A DNA stretch of 64,000 nt from Symsagittifera roscoffensis (taxonomy: Eukaryota > Xenacoelomorpha > Acoela > Convolutidae). Position numbers and translations under genes: made by a program. Position 1 is the first letter of the stretch. Each line of letters starts with the position of its first letter. The DNA lies in NCBI RefSeq assembly GCF_963678635.1, contig NC_087067.1, positions 43,191,829-43,255,828 of the forward strand, read 5' to 3'. Positions 42,915-53,509 of this stretch are shown here, one piece after another. The notes under the pieces were generated by a model. It was not told the origin of the DNA. It saw only the letters and a list, made by a program, of their open reading frames with translations, and did no database searches.

Positions 42915-44507
42915 TGAGTTTGTGTAAAATGATTAGTCTTCAATTTTGGTAGATTCTGAGTTTTTGAAACTTACTAGTAAGTAAAAGTAACTTACTAGTA
43001 AAAAAAAAAGTGGTAACTTACTAGTAACTTACTAGTAAACGAATTTTACTTACTAGTAACTGCACAACCCTATTCATATCAGATTTGAAATCCATAACAT
43101 TTTACTCCAAAACGAAGGTCTTGGTCGCTTGTGCAGAGAACGTTCCCAAAACCAGCTTTCTCGATTTAACACTTAACTTAAAAATTCGCAGTGTAGTTTT
43201 CGGGAAAAGTCAAAAAGTTTCCAAAATACGGCCAATAAATCAAAAATTTGACTTTTCCGAGAATCATACCTTTTCATGTACAAAATTTGGCTGTAGCCGC
43301 TTAAGCAGAAAAGAAGATTCAGACAACCTGTTGTTTCGATTGAACGCAAAATCTTAAGTTTTAGGGTAGTCTTCGAGAAAAGTTGAACAATATCAAAAAA
43401 CGGTCACAAAATCGAAAATTTGACGTTTCCGAGGGCCATAACGAGGGCCGTGAGTTTCCGAGGGCCGTGAGTTGTGATAAATTTATTAAATAGATTTCCT
43501 TTACCCGTATACAAACTGTATTTTCAGATATATGCCCTAGAGCTAAATCTAAAATTGCTTGATTTAACGGAAAAAAATAGCAAATGTGACATTCGACCAG
43601 AATGGCCAAAATGCAATTTATGCAGACTTCGAGTTTTTAGCAGCGAGCCTTCCGGATTGGTGGTTATTACGAACTAAGAACGTTATTGGAACGATTGGCC
43701 AAACGGTGAGGGCTAGAATATTCTGGTATTTTAAAATTTCAAAAATTCGAATTATGACGTCATATTTCTGAGAAATGTCAGAAACGGCCATTTTGACAAG
43801 AACGAGAAAGAAAAAAAAACAACATTAGCTGCGCTAGCAACAACAACGAAATTGAGATCGGAAAACAACAACGAGTTGCAGAGTAACAGAAGAGCACTCC
43901 GAGTTGCAACTATTGTGCTGCTACAATAGTTGCAAGGCCGTTGCGAACAACGGTGAAGGGTGGAGGACAGCCCTCCGGATTAAGAGGAAGTCAAGATTAA
44001 CAAGCTTGATCCAGAGGATTCATCAATCCGGAAGGGTAAAGGAACTAAAACTTTTATCCTGTTACGTAAACTTTTAGCTTCCTGTCATGTCCTGACTTGA
44101 ATTTAATTGATATCTAGATTAATTTTGATAAAGATGAGAAGCTAGGAGTTGGGGGAAAGGGTTGATCCATCTTCGATGGAGATGATGATTTTTATCTACT
44201 GAACAAAAACATTAGTAATATAATAAATAGTAGTAGCCCTGTTTTTAGGAGTGACCTCGTGGTCTGGGGATACTGAGACCCAGCCATGAGCTCACTATTT
44301 CTGCATGTAATCTAGTTAATTTGAGTGTTTTGACCGGAGCCGAAGGCAGTAACGTTTTTGTCGACCCGATGTTAGAAAAGACCACCGAAAAGTACTGGCT
44401 TGGTAGAGACGGTGAAAAGCATGCAAAGCTCTGTTTAGACGCTAGCCAGTCGTCTTAAGACTTAGTTTTGTTTTCCGTCGATATGTATCTTCCGGGCGAA
44501 TGTTACA
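42915..44507 (+). repeat. 3' terminal block / 3' LTR
   Basis: Copy of 19652-21245. It begins in the middle of the MITE that is whole at the 5' side, carries the same family H host-like sequence (43073-43440) and ends TTACA at 44507. It is then followed by unrelated LINE sequence. If the true LTR starts at the TG equivalent to 20120, the 3' LTR is 43384-44507 (1124 bp against 1126 bp at the 5' side), and 42915-43383 is a copied piece of 5' host flank. Confidence 0.8.
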
Positions 44508-45131
44508 AAAGTCCTGCTGCTCTAGGTGTTGCAGGTGGAGATTTATGGTGCACTTTGTTGGCGCAAGCTCTTTTCGTGCGGCCATCGACGCATCCCCTAG
44601 AAATTTCCAACGAAAAATATTCTCCATCCAGACATCAGGAGGATTGAGCATCAACCCTGCCACAAAAAAAAGAACTACCAGTCGATCCAGAAGAACGAAG
44701 ACAAACTTATTCTGTGGCACGACTTGATAAACAATACTGTGGCCCCCCACCACAGCAACAGTTGGAAACCTTGTTCAGTAGAACTACTGCTTTCGATTCT
44801 CCACGGACTGCGTCACCGGATCGCAGCAATAGTATACACAAAACGAACCAACACCACAGACATACTCAAAAGATTGGGAACATTGGACATCCTCATTATT
44901 CCAGTAAAAAAGTTATTATCCACAAGATAGAGAAAGAACAACAGAATCTTGCGAGATTCGAGGCAAATTCACTCGTCTTTGATCCTTGAAGAGAGACTAA
45001 TCAGAACCGTCTACAGAAGTAGAAATAACTTGAAAAAGATAGTCCTGAAGAAACGATCAAAGTCTGCTACGAAGAAGTCAAAGAAACAGTCAACGTCGAA
45101 GCGAAGGCAGAAAAAATACAGCCAAAAATAA
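44508..45131 (+). pseudogene. degraded ORF upstream of LINE ORF1
   Basis: Protein-like text alternates between frames: a basic stretch ending KKRTTSRSRRTKTN, then a proline/glutamine segment, then a long lysine-rich tail (KKSKKQSTSKRRQKK). At least two frame changes are needed to read through it. I do not recognise it with certainty. It may be an extra 5' ORF of the LINE or a separate insertion. Confidence 0.35.
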
Positions 45132-45158
45132 AAAGTAAGCTTTTTCTGAAATTACAAG

Positions 45159-45351
45159 GGTAGCTTCTTGGGACTTAATTGTCTTAGAGCGGCCCAGTAA
45201 TAATCAGATTAGGGCTTAGTGTTTTTGAAGGAGCAATTACGGGGTAGCTTCTTGAGACTTCAGTGTCTCAGAGCGGCCCAGTAATTTTTGTGAAGTTGAT
45301 TTCATTAGGTAGCTTCTTGAGACTTAAGTGTCTTAGAGCGGCCTGATAAAA
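45159..45351 (+). repeat. three spaced 43-bp repeats in the LINE leader
   Basis: GGTAGCTTCTTG-GACTT...GTCT-AGAGCGGCC occurs at 45159, 45243 and 45308. Each copy contains an inverted pair, GAGAC/GTCTC or near, so each can form a small hairpin. The third copy ends 12 bp before the ORF1 start. This suggests regulatory or RNA-binding sites in the 5' UTR. Confidence 0.7.
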
Positions 45352-45362
45352 TCAACCTTAAT

Positions 45363-46277
45363 ATGCCTCCAAAACTAAAAACTAGACGTAAAGGTACTGA
45401 ATCTGTTAGTGAAATGGACGCTTGGCAATGTAAAACGTGCAAAAAGACCTATGGTAACATCGATGATAAAGTAATGGAGTGTGATAAATGTCATGAACAC
45501 TTTTGTACAACATGCATAAATATGCCTGACCAAGTTTACGATTACATGTGTCAACCTGAAGTCATCTGGTGTTGCAGTTCCTGCACACCGAAGGTGGAAC
45601 TTTTAATTGAAGCTGACAAGAATTTAGAACCGGATACACTAAGGAGCGATCTGGACAAAACAATGGCGAACCTAAACCACATGATGAACGACTTCTACAA
45701 GTTTGTAGCAGGACCAAGAGCCGTGAATCAAACTGAACAGAAACCATGGGACGTGGCCCAACAACCGAAAGTCAAGCCACTAAAAGAAATTATAATGGAA
45801 GCATCTGAAGAGCAAAAAAGAGAAGAAGATGACAAAAGAAGAAAAAAGAACTTGATAATTTACAAAGCACCTGAGAGTACCCACCAAGATGGACATAACA
45901 GAAAGGTAGAAGACAAACAACTGATAGAAGCATTTCTAGCATCGGTCGAAATGGGAAACAAAACAGCCACAAGTTTTGTCCGACTTGGGAAGGAGAACGA
46001 TGAAGCCACGACAAACAGACCAGTGCTAGTATCATTTGACAACAAAAAAGATGTAAACGAGATAATGAAAAACTTGAATAAATTAAAAGATGCCGAATAT
46101 AAAATCAAAAACCTGCGGATTGGCCCAGACAGGAGTCTCAAGGAACGAGAAGAAGTCAGAAGATTGATAGCAAAGGCAAAAAACTTACACGAAAATGAAC
46201 AAGGAGACTACGTGCACCTTGTGAGGGAGTTGCAAATAATGAGAATGAAGAAAAAACCTCAAACCAGTCTTTATTAA
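45363..46277 (+). CDS. LINE ORF1 with PHD finger and RRM-like domain
   Basis: 304 codons from ATG 45363. Residues 23-74 form a PHD-type zinc finger (CKTC, then CDKC, HEHFC, TTC, and WCCSSC at the end). A coiled segment follows (about 80-165). Residues 166-290 resemble the RRM/CTD part of LINE ORF1 proteins (RRKKNLIIYKAPES, RPVLVSFDN, DRSLKEREEVRRLI). ORF1 proteins of this group bind RNA and act as chaperones. A PHD finger could tether the particle to modified histone tails. The frame is intact, unlike the rest of the element. It overlaps the endonuclease frame at its end. Confidence 0.75.
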   Translation: MPPKLKTRRKGTESVSEMDAWQCKTCKKTYGNIDDKVMECDKCHEHFCTTCINMPDQVYDYMCQPEVIWCCSSCTPKVELLIEADKNLEPDTLRSDLDKTMANLNHMMNDFYKFVAGPRAVNQTEQKPWDVAQQPKVKPLKEIIMEASEEQKREEDDKRRKKNLIIYKAPESTHQDGHNRKVEDKQLIEAFLASVEMGNKTATSFVRLGKENDEATTNRPVLVSFDNKKDVNEIMKNLNKLKDAEYKIKNLRIGPDRSLKEREEVRRLIAKAKNLHENEQGDYVHLVRELQIMRMKKKPQTSLY

Positions 46278-47069
46278 TCTGGTACACAAACATAGACACA
46301 TCAACTCAAGACAAACTGCACGAAATCACGTGGAGAACGAATCAAGAAAAATGCACGCCTGATGTCATCGCTATAGTGGAAGGCAAACCGAAAAATTCTC
46401 GCGCAGAATGGAATCCAGTATGGCATAAAATCCAATACTATAACATGGAATCAAAAAATATGAACCCATCCGATCAAGGACGCGGAATTTTAGTTTATTT
46501 TAATGAAAACCTTGACTACTCCTTGAGCACAAATAATTCTTCTTTCTGTGAAAACTTGTTTTTAAAAATCAAAATTGGCAGAAGCATCATCAACTTTGGT
46601 ATATTGTATAGAAGTCCAAACTCAACTAAAGAAAGTAACCACCAACTAAAAAATTTGATCGCCAATTTGAACGAAACACAGGGAGGCCATGAGTACATTA
46701 AAAGATGAAAATAGCACTGTGTTTACCTTTATAGAGGCAATAAAAGACGCACTACTAACACAACATATCAATGAGCCTACAAGGCTAACTGGCAGAGACA
46801 AGGCATCACTGCTTGATGTTGTGATGTCAGATATAATCTTAAAAGATCTAGACATCACGTTAGAGGCGCCAATCGGAAAAAGTGACCACGTCCTTGTCAA
46901 GATAGATCTGCCAGTAAACAGGATTGAATCGAAATGTAAAAACCGCAGAAACTATGAACAGGGAGACTACCACGGGTTGAGAAACCATCTAGCTGACCCA
47001 AACGTTCAGTTAAACACATGGGAAAAACTGCATGAAAGAGTTAGTCGAAAAATTTGTGCCTTTAATTAA
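46278..47069 (+). pseudogene. LINE endonuclease domain, broken
   Basis: APE-type endonuclease text starts at about 46271 (WYTNIDT; then PDVIAIVE, GRGILVYF and FGILYRSPNST), one frame away from ORF1. It ends at about 46708. It resumes in another frame at 46689 (DKASLLDVVMSD, then APIGKSDHVLV), which holds the final SDH motif. The GDFN block expected between the two parts is missing, so a short deletion with a frame change lies near 46685. The enzyme would be inactive. Confidence 0.7.
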
Positions 47070-47577
47070 GATACGCAGCAGTGGCAACCAAATGCCGCTA
47101 GCAAGGGCGGTGCGCATGAAGATAAAAGAAAAAAAGAAAGCCTGGAAAACATTCAAAAATTATCAAACAGCCGACAATTTAACCAAATATAAAACCAAAC
47201 GAAATGAAGTTAGATCTGCCACGCGATCGGAGGCACTCACACGTGAAAAAGAAAAATCATCAGAAGTTAAAACTAATCCGAAAAAGTTCTGGAGTTACGT
47301 GCGCCAAAAATCTACCATAAGAGAAGCAATCCCCGCTTTAATAAAATCAAATGGTATGCTAACTGACACAGACGACGAGAAGGCAGAAGTGCTCTCAAAC
47401 TTCTCTGCATCGGTTTTCAATGACGAACCCCCGGGTAACTGGGAGATCAACCCTCCACCAACCGCCAGCATTGATGACAACCTGGAGCTAACAATGAATG
47501 ACATCGAGAAGAACTCAATCGGTTAGACACTTCAAAGTCGCCTGGACCCTAATGCATTGACTATTCTGTCTTAGTCG
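47032..47577 (+). pseudogene. LINE RT N-terminal linker fused to a C-terminal tail
   Basis: The open text (KKAWKTFKNYQTADNL, then NPKKFWSYVRQKS and the segment ending in DDEKAEVLSNFSASVF) is the typical spacer before a CR1/Jockey RT domain. It stops at TAG 47524-47526. Just after, LQSRLDPNALTILS looks like the last residues of such an RT ORF. The catalytic RT core is absent, so about 1.5-2 kb was deleted here. Confidence 0.65.
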
Positions 47578-48112
47578 ACTTAATTCCTGCAATATTGTTT
47601 ATTGATGTATTTATACAATACTGGTATGGCCCCTATCCAGCCCCTTTTATAATTTACTATTTTTTAAAAACTATTCTGAATATTAATTAAAGTGTTTCTT
47701 CTTCTTCTACAACATAAACCGAAATTTTAAAAATCTTAAAAAACCTGTAGTAAAATTATATTTAAACCCAAAATAAAACCCATGCTTTACAAAAGAGGAC
47801 GATAATATTAGTACCAGATAATAGAAACGCCATTTTAAACAACGGAAAACGAACAGACGGAAACTAGACCAAAAACCACGAATCCGAAAACAATTCAACA
47901 ATTTTTCAAGATACTTATTTGAAAAAATAATTAAGGCCCGAAAATGTATTCCACCTAATTACTACTTAAAATCGTGGGCCAGATTCTCCTACCAATGTGG
48001 AATATAAAAGTTGTTATTGCGTACATTATTAATGGGAGTGCGGTCAAAACGTAGACAACCTTAATTTCACACCGAGCGGAAGTGGACTAAACAATCAGAA
48101 TAAGAATTTTTT

Positions 48113-48250
48113 AAAAATTGTTAATTCAAACGTTTTCGCACATTTTGTGCATCGTCAGGATATAAAATTTTTTATTTACAATAAAATGATCAAAGATCAT
48201 GTATGAAATTCAAAAAGAACGAACAATCAGAATTGCGAGCAGAAAGCAAA
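48113..48250 (-). repeat. solo Penelope-type pseudo-LTR fragment with hammerhead-like core
   Basis: The text TTAATTCAAACGTTTTCGCAC... matches the repeats at 55415 and 58817. On the minus strand it reads CTGACGA, a 5-bp stem-loop (GCACA-AAA-TGTGC), then GAAA. That is the order of a hammerhead ribozyme core, with one extra base before the stem. This is the best-preserved copy in the window. Confidence 0.5.
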
Positions 48251-49559
48251 CTTAGGAAAAAATAATTAGTGACCCGTCTACTTTATGCCACGTAACCATT
48301 AATGAGGTGGTGCAGAGAACATTTTTTGTAATTCAGATAAACGGTTCGAGCAACTTCTAAACACGGCAACTTAGATTTTTAAACATTTTTAGTTAGATTT
48401 TTAAACATAAAGATGCACTAAAATTGTTGGAAAACGTTTGAATTATGGTCTTGCGGGCAGTGTGGGTAAGGCAATGTTCCTTGCTATCGTTGTTCTATTG
48501 ACAAGTTTAACGTAAGCGATTAATTTGTTCAAATGATCGCCCAGACAAAAACTCAAATGAAAATAAAACAAGGAATTTGACTTTCCTTAACATTTTTTTT
48601 TCTCGATATAGAAAAAATAAACTACAGATGGTTGATTGCATGCTATTTCTAATTCAACCATCTTCTTATCTGTTTGCGTTTGATAATGCCTTCTCTGCGT
48701 TTCACCGTATTTGCTGGTGGGAGAATCCTGACTGTAACCTCAGTTACTATGAGAGTATCATAATAACCAAAGTTACAGTCAAAAGTCCCTTCATCACATT
48801 ATCCAGTCAAAATCCTAGGAATTCTGTAGATCTGGAAGAAAAAAGTATAATGTGGATAAAAGTAAAGAATAATGTGGATAGAATCATCATCGTCATCATC
48901 ATGTCCCAATTTTGATAAAGGTGCTGTCCCTGTCACATCAGATGGGGTTGGCAGCACCAGGCATTGTAGAACTGCAGCTCTCAATGAAATACGGTCTTGC
49001 GGGTTAGTGTGGGTAAGGCAATAAGCCTTGATACGGTTTTTCACACAGTCTAATCAATTCTTTCTTGGTCTCTCACGTCTATTGATGGAGATCTTCATCT
49101 CACTGGCCATTTTGATTCATGAAGCAAAGAGCGCGCACTCAACATGACCAAACCATCTGAGGCGTCTCCTCAACACGAGCAGAAATCATGAACAACGGTT
49201 GGCGACGGTCATGGTCCGAAAACGACGGACTTAATATCGCAGATCCAACGGATCAATGCACGGTCATTTCGTTGGAGTCGTTGCAGATCTGATACATTGG
49301 GACCCTAAGTTTAACTTCAGTTCAGAAACGATGATCGCTCACAAGAAGAAATCTTTTTTCCGTGTTTTCTAAATGAGATGCGTTTCGAAGTGGGGACAGG
49401 GAGTATATTCCTGTATCTACTCCAGACTGAGCAACAACTGACTTCAATTGCACTACTACAGCCCCCACCTGCACTGAGCATGTCACCTTCGTAGCAGAAA
49501 ACTGGCTCAAAATGAAGCGTAGTGTGGTCTACATCACTCATGTTCGAAGTGCAACCGTC

Positions 49560-49790
49560 GATAGGCTGCGACAATCCAGGGCATCTGGGGCAAAAATATT
49601 CTGGGTTGTTTAACTGCCGGCCTGATAATCTGCAGCATTTCTTGTGAACCCTTAACTTCCACCTAGAGCAAGCAATGGAGTTGCTTCCAGCACCTTTACG
49701 ACAGACAGCACAAGGGTACTCACGGTACTCACCAGAGTCCTTGAGGAGATCAAGGCAGATGCCTGTGATTTGGAATTTCGTCTTTCTCAC
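49560..49790 (-). pseudogene. C-terminal zinc finger of the RTE-like LINE
   Basis: The minus-strand text YPCAVCRKGAGSNSIACS, then VHKKCCRLSG and EYFCPRCPG, gives a CX2C...C...HX3C...CX2C finger. It is the cysteine-rich module seen at the end of RT ORFs of this LINE group, probably for nucleic-acid binding. Confidence 0.65.
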
Positions 49791-50420
49791 GTTGACTCGC
49801 AGACTGTACTCTCCATAAAACTTTTCCGGATCCTGAGTCTAGCGATGAATTCATCAAGCGTATCTGCCATTATAACTTAGTCATCCGCAAACAGCAGCTC
49901 CCAGGGCACGCTTTTACGTTGATTGTATCTTTATGAAAAGGCCTCTAGGATGAGAACGAAGAGAAGTGATCTTAGAACAAAGCCATGATGTACACCGATA
50001 TTCACTTTGAACTTTTCGCTGTACTGCCCGTTTACTCGAATCTGACTTCGTTCATTACAGTACATAGTATGGACACCCGTGCTGCCCTTTTTTCCTGCCT
50101 GGGTACACGGTCAAAATTTTCTCGAGTTGTACGAAAGCATATTAGAGAAGCCTGTAAGCAGCACTGTGTTTTTCTTGTATGTCGAAAGGTGAATATGGCG
50201 TCAGTTGTACCTCTGCCAGGTACAAAACAAACTGCATCTGGTCTATGTGCACCATCCTACGAATAAGTCGATCGAACACTCGTTCTACCAGCTTCATCAC
50301 TTGATCTGTGAAACTCAGTGCTCGATAGTTGCAACGGTTTAGGGCCTCTTCTTTGCCTTTGTGAGATTCAGAAGGTGGCTCTTCTCCCAGTCTGTGGGGA
50401 TAACAGCTTTAGTTGGCTTA

Positions 50421-50973
50421 TCAGGTTAGTTGCTTCATCAGTTCGAGGTCAAGAACTTCAGTTGCTTTCAGAATCTCAGCAACACTGCCAGACGGCCCAG
50501 TGGCTTTGCCACACTTCACTTTGCTGAGGGCCATACAAATCATTTCTCGGGAAACTTCAGGCGATTTTCCATCAACCGGCGTAGTCTTTGGGAGCGTCTC
50601 ACTTGGCCAATCAAACTCTCCATTGAGAAGTCTGGCATAGTGTTCAACCCACTCCTTCAGTTTATCGCTGTCAAGAATAGCCTCCTCACGGAAATCATTC
50701 CGCACACAGCTCTCAACCGAGATGTCCTGATTAGAGCGATCCATCTGGTTCGCGAACCAAAAAGCACTATCACCTTTGGCAAACTCATCCATCCCAGGAG
50801 CAGAGTAAACCATGTACACAGTATGTTTTGACTTGCGGTTTGCTTCCAGAGCCTTCAGGAACTCGAGCCTTCAGCGCATCAGTTGCCTTGCGTATCTTCA
50901 TCAAAAAACCATAAATCTTGAAACGTGGGCGCTTATCTTGCACAATGTGGTCAACTTGTTCATGCCACCACAA
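50421..50973 (-). pseudogene. RT N-terminal region of the RTE-like LINE
   Basis: The minus-strand text includes WVEHYARLLNGEFDWPSE and MALSKVKCGKATGPSG. The latter is the KxGKAxGPDG-type block just before the RT palm in LINEs. The RT palm itself is not readable in one frame. Confidence 0.65.
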
Positions 50974-51585
50974 ATTTTAAGGTCTCCACTTGCGTTTTTA
51001 AGATAGGCCACATATTTCAGTGGGATAGGCCAAATAGTTCAGATTCGGAAACTTCAGGCAAGATAAGACATACTCAACCTTACTGGTTGTATCAATAAGA
51101 GACTGAGCAGTTGACATCCCGTGTTTCTGATGGGCTTCTTGTAATTGGTTTGCTATTGCAGCGTCTCTAAGCTTCCATGTGCGTATGCGATATATGAACT
51201 TGCACTTCTTGGCACGGGGTAAGAGTACGGCGAGATCCCACACGACAAGTTGATGTTATTGGACGCATTCCTTTGTTGCAATAGCTTGAGTCCCAGAAAC
51301 GGCACTGATTACGATAGATTATGTAGTCCAGCTGCGTAGCGTGGCCACACGAGCTGTATGGGATGCGGAGTGAGTCTCTCTTCTTGAAAAGGTGTTGCAA
51401 ATTCGAAGACCGTGGGCAACAGCAATTTCCCGAGACATTCGCCTTCTGTATTACGCGAGCCGTATCCGTGTCCGTCATGTTATTCTTGGTAACCACCGGC
51501 AGCGGAGCCGACGACCCCATTCCAGTCGCCAACCGGGATAAGTATCTCAGAACCTGGAATCTTGGCAAAAGCATGTTGCAGTTGA

Positions 51586-51969
51586 TCAAAGAAAAAGCTT
51601 ATTGACAGCGGGCAAGCTCGCTTGCGGAGCATAAACTGAGTCAAAGTTGACAACTCTATTTCCAATCATTAATTTGGGTATAATGGTTCTGTTCGAGATG
51701 CGCTGCACTTCAATAACTTTGTCCGCCCAGCTTTCTTGAAGGAGCACACCGGCTCCGCCAGGACTTGATTCGTTCAAACAGTAGTAGAAGCGGTATTTGC
51801 CGAACATGCCTTCCAGTATACTGATCTGCTTAGCTGCATTACCAGCTTCCCACCTGTTCTCTTGGTTACAGCAAATGAAAACTTTTCTCCTCAATAAGTT
51901 TTCGAATATTTCAGCACTCCCAGTTTTCAACGTAACCACGTTCCAAGCGGCAACTCTTAATTCACTCAA
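51586..51969 (-). pseudogene. APE endonuclease of the RTE-like LINE
   Basis: 127 codons on the minus strand with the order AAWNVVTLKTG, KVFICCNQENRWE, GGAGVLLQESW and VVNFDSVYAPQ. This matches the CFDP2-like endonucleases of invertebrate LINEs. The catalytic Glu region (NQENRW) is nearly intact. The domain continues in shifted frames toward 51167. Confidence 0.75.
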
Positions 51970-52299
51970 GACCGGTGCTCATATGATTTGCCGCAATAGC
52001 TGGACCATTCTTAATACGGCTTCAGGAAGACTGTTGAAGATTTTGACATGAGATTGTAGCGGATTTTTGAATGAAGCTTAAAAATTGAATTGACGTGAGC
52101 GACAAAGACACTATATTATTTATAGACGAAATAGCTCAAATTTCTGTGTAGAACACCTATTTTTGTCAATTAGAAGTCAAAAAGTATCATAGTTACCAAG
52201 GTTACAGTTGGGAGTCCCTTCATTTTATAATCCAGTCAAAATTGTAGAAAATTTTTAGCTACGGAAGAGCAAAGTATAACGCTGCGGATAGGGGAAAAG

Positions 52300-53500
52300 A
52301 GATTAACATGGTTGAAAATCAAGCCAACCAGATTGAGATAACTAACACCTGCACAGAACGAACCGAACTTGAAAAAAAAACGCAGAAAATTGAACTGATT
52401 TGATTTTACGGGTCTATCGGATATTTATGCGCTTTTGTTCCTTTCGCTCTGTAATAAAAAAAATTCTGTGGAACTAGTTTTATCATGCGTTCGCAACCTG
52501 TATGGTGAGGGGGATTCTCTACTTAAGAAAACTACCTGCCTCGGGTTCCTCACTACACGTGGTCAAGTTTTTGCAGAGTTTATTTAGAAAAAAATCTCCG
52601 TTCTAGAGCCGGCAGCACTCTGAACTTTAAATGCTACTTTGAAAACTTTGAAAAAACTCTATATCTTTGGTTAAATCCGGGTTTGCAAACCGAGTCTGAG
52701 ATTGTTCTATTAGGGGCTAGTCAGTCAACTACTGTTACATCCCACAGGAGCTGCCAACTAACAGCCAATTGGACGAGTTTCAAACGATCTGATTGCTTCT
52801 GATTTGTCTAAGGATGTGTTGTGGCTCTAACACAAAAGAAACAGGAGAAGAGGTTGAACGTTCCTCTATAGGGGAATTCAAATTGAATGCCTAAAAAATC
52901 ATCTCACACTTTTCAGACAAGATAAGCCATGTCATCCATTTTCAGTTACATTTTTACAAGAAACGTGTCTATGTTTGTCACATTTTTTTAAATTTGAGCG
53001 GGGTCCAAGCAAATATCAAATCTGCTGATTCGACAACTTTGATGTTGGATTTTTACAATTTTTTACAATCAACTATTGCGATCCGAACATATCATGTTGA
53101 GCATTGCACATTTTACAAGGGAAGGTTCTAGTTGCAAAAACGTTTTTAAAGTTTCGTTATCAGAAAGGCATTCCGCACTGTCCAACTTCGTTCTTTGCTG
53201 AATCAAAACCAAAGTTCTATTGCATCATTATATGTTCCAGCCTGAAGCTCCAAACTGAAGTTTTCACTTTGGTTTCTAAAGCTTCAACTGCTGATGCTAA
53301 GAAAGCGGCGAGTAAAGCTAATAGGAGAGCAAAAAACACATAAGTCACCTTTGGCTGCCGGAAAGCTGCTTGCAAAAAAATTAGCTACTATTAATTTTCA
53401 AATTTAATTCCTTGCATTAAAAAATATTTAAAACTTGATGGTATCATTCAGAAAACTGACTATGCAGAAGAACACTTATACGCCCAAAATATACACGTTT
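52300..53500. other. no recognised feature
   Basis: AT-rich, no gene seen. A short plus-strand frame at 53104-53343 ends in an A/K-rich tail and has no recognisable domain. Confidence 0.4.
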
Positions 53501-53509
53501 TGGCATGAT

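Larger units (their letters stand above)
19652..44507 (+). mobile_element. giant Ty3/gypsy-type LTR retroelement with an accessory gene block
   Basis: Near-identical 1.59-kb blocks bound the element. Gene order is gag, protease, RT, RNase H, integrase (with GPY/F), macro domain, then an 8.9-kb second block with an SGNH-hydrolase domain. Protease-RT-RNase H-integrase order and the GPY/F tail place it in Ty3/gypsy. Coding regions are clearly more GC-rich than the flanks. At about 24.4-24.9 kb it is several times the usual 5-8 kb and comparable with the giant Ogre (plant) and Burro (planarian) elements. No signal peptide or envelope-like protein is seen. The copy is broken by frameshifts, stops and small deletions described in the parts. 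The true outer edge of the 5' LTR is uncertain (19652, or 20120 inside the block). Confidence 0.9.
44508..47710 (+). mobile_element. CR1/Jockey-like LINE, internally deleted
   Basis: Plus-strand non-LTR retroelement: an upstream degraded frame, a leader with three repeats, a PHD-finger ORF1, then a broken endonuclease and an RT N-terminal linker. Most of the RT is missing. About 25 codons of an RT C-terminus-like tail (LQSRLDPNALTILS) and a 3' UTR ending in a TTC-rich run (about 47695-47708) follow directly, so a large internal deletion lies near 47525. It starts exactly where the 3' terminal block of the giant element ends. No LINE sequence is found on the other side of that element. Confidence 0.7.
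48885..52040 (-). mobile_element. RTE-like LINE, degraded
   Basis: Read on the minus strand it starts with an APE endonuclease (about 51969), runs through RT linker text and ends in a cysteine-rich zinc finger (about 49600-49740). The 3' tail is a GAT/GAC trinucleotide run (complement of 48885-48900), typical of RTE elements. Many frameshifts break it. A second partial copy of its 3' sequence (GTCTTGCGGG...GTGTGGGTAAGGCAAT) lies at about 48447-48475. Confidence 0.7.
48755..52300. repeat. pair of diverged direct repeats flanking the RTE-like LINE
   Basis: 48755-48870 and 52184-52300 share GTATCATA-TTACCAA-GTTACAGT, AGTCCCTTCAT, ATCCAGTCAAAAT and AAAGTATAA in order, about 75% identical. Together they bracket the LINE insertion. 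They may be parts of one older repeat split by the LINE, or two copies of it. Confidence 0.55.
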
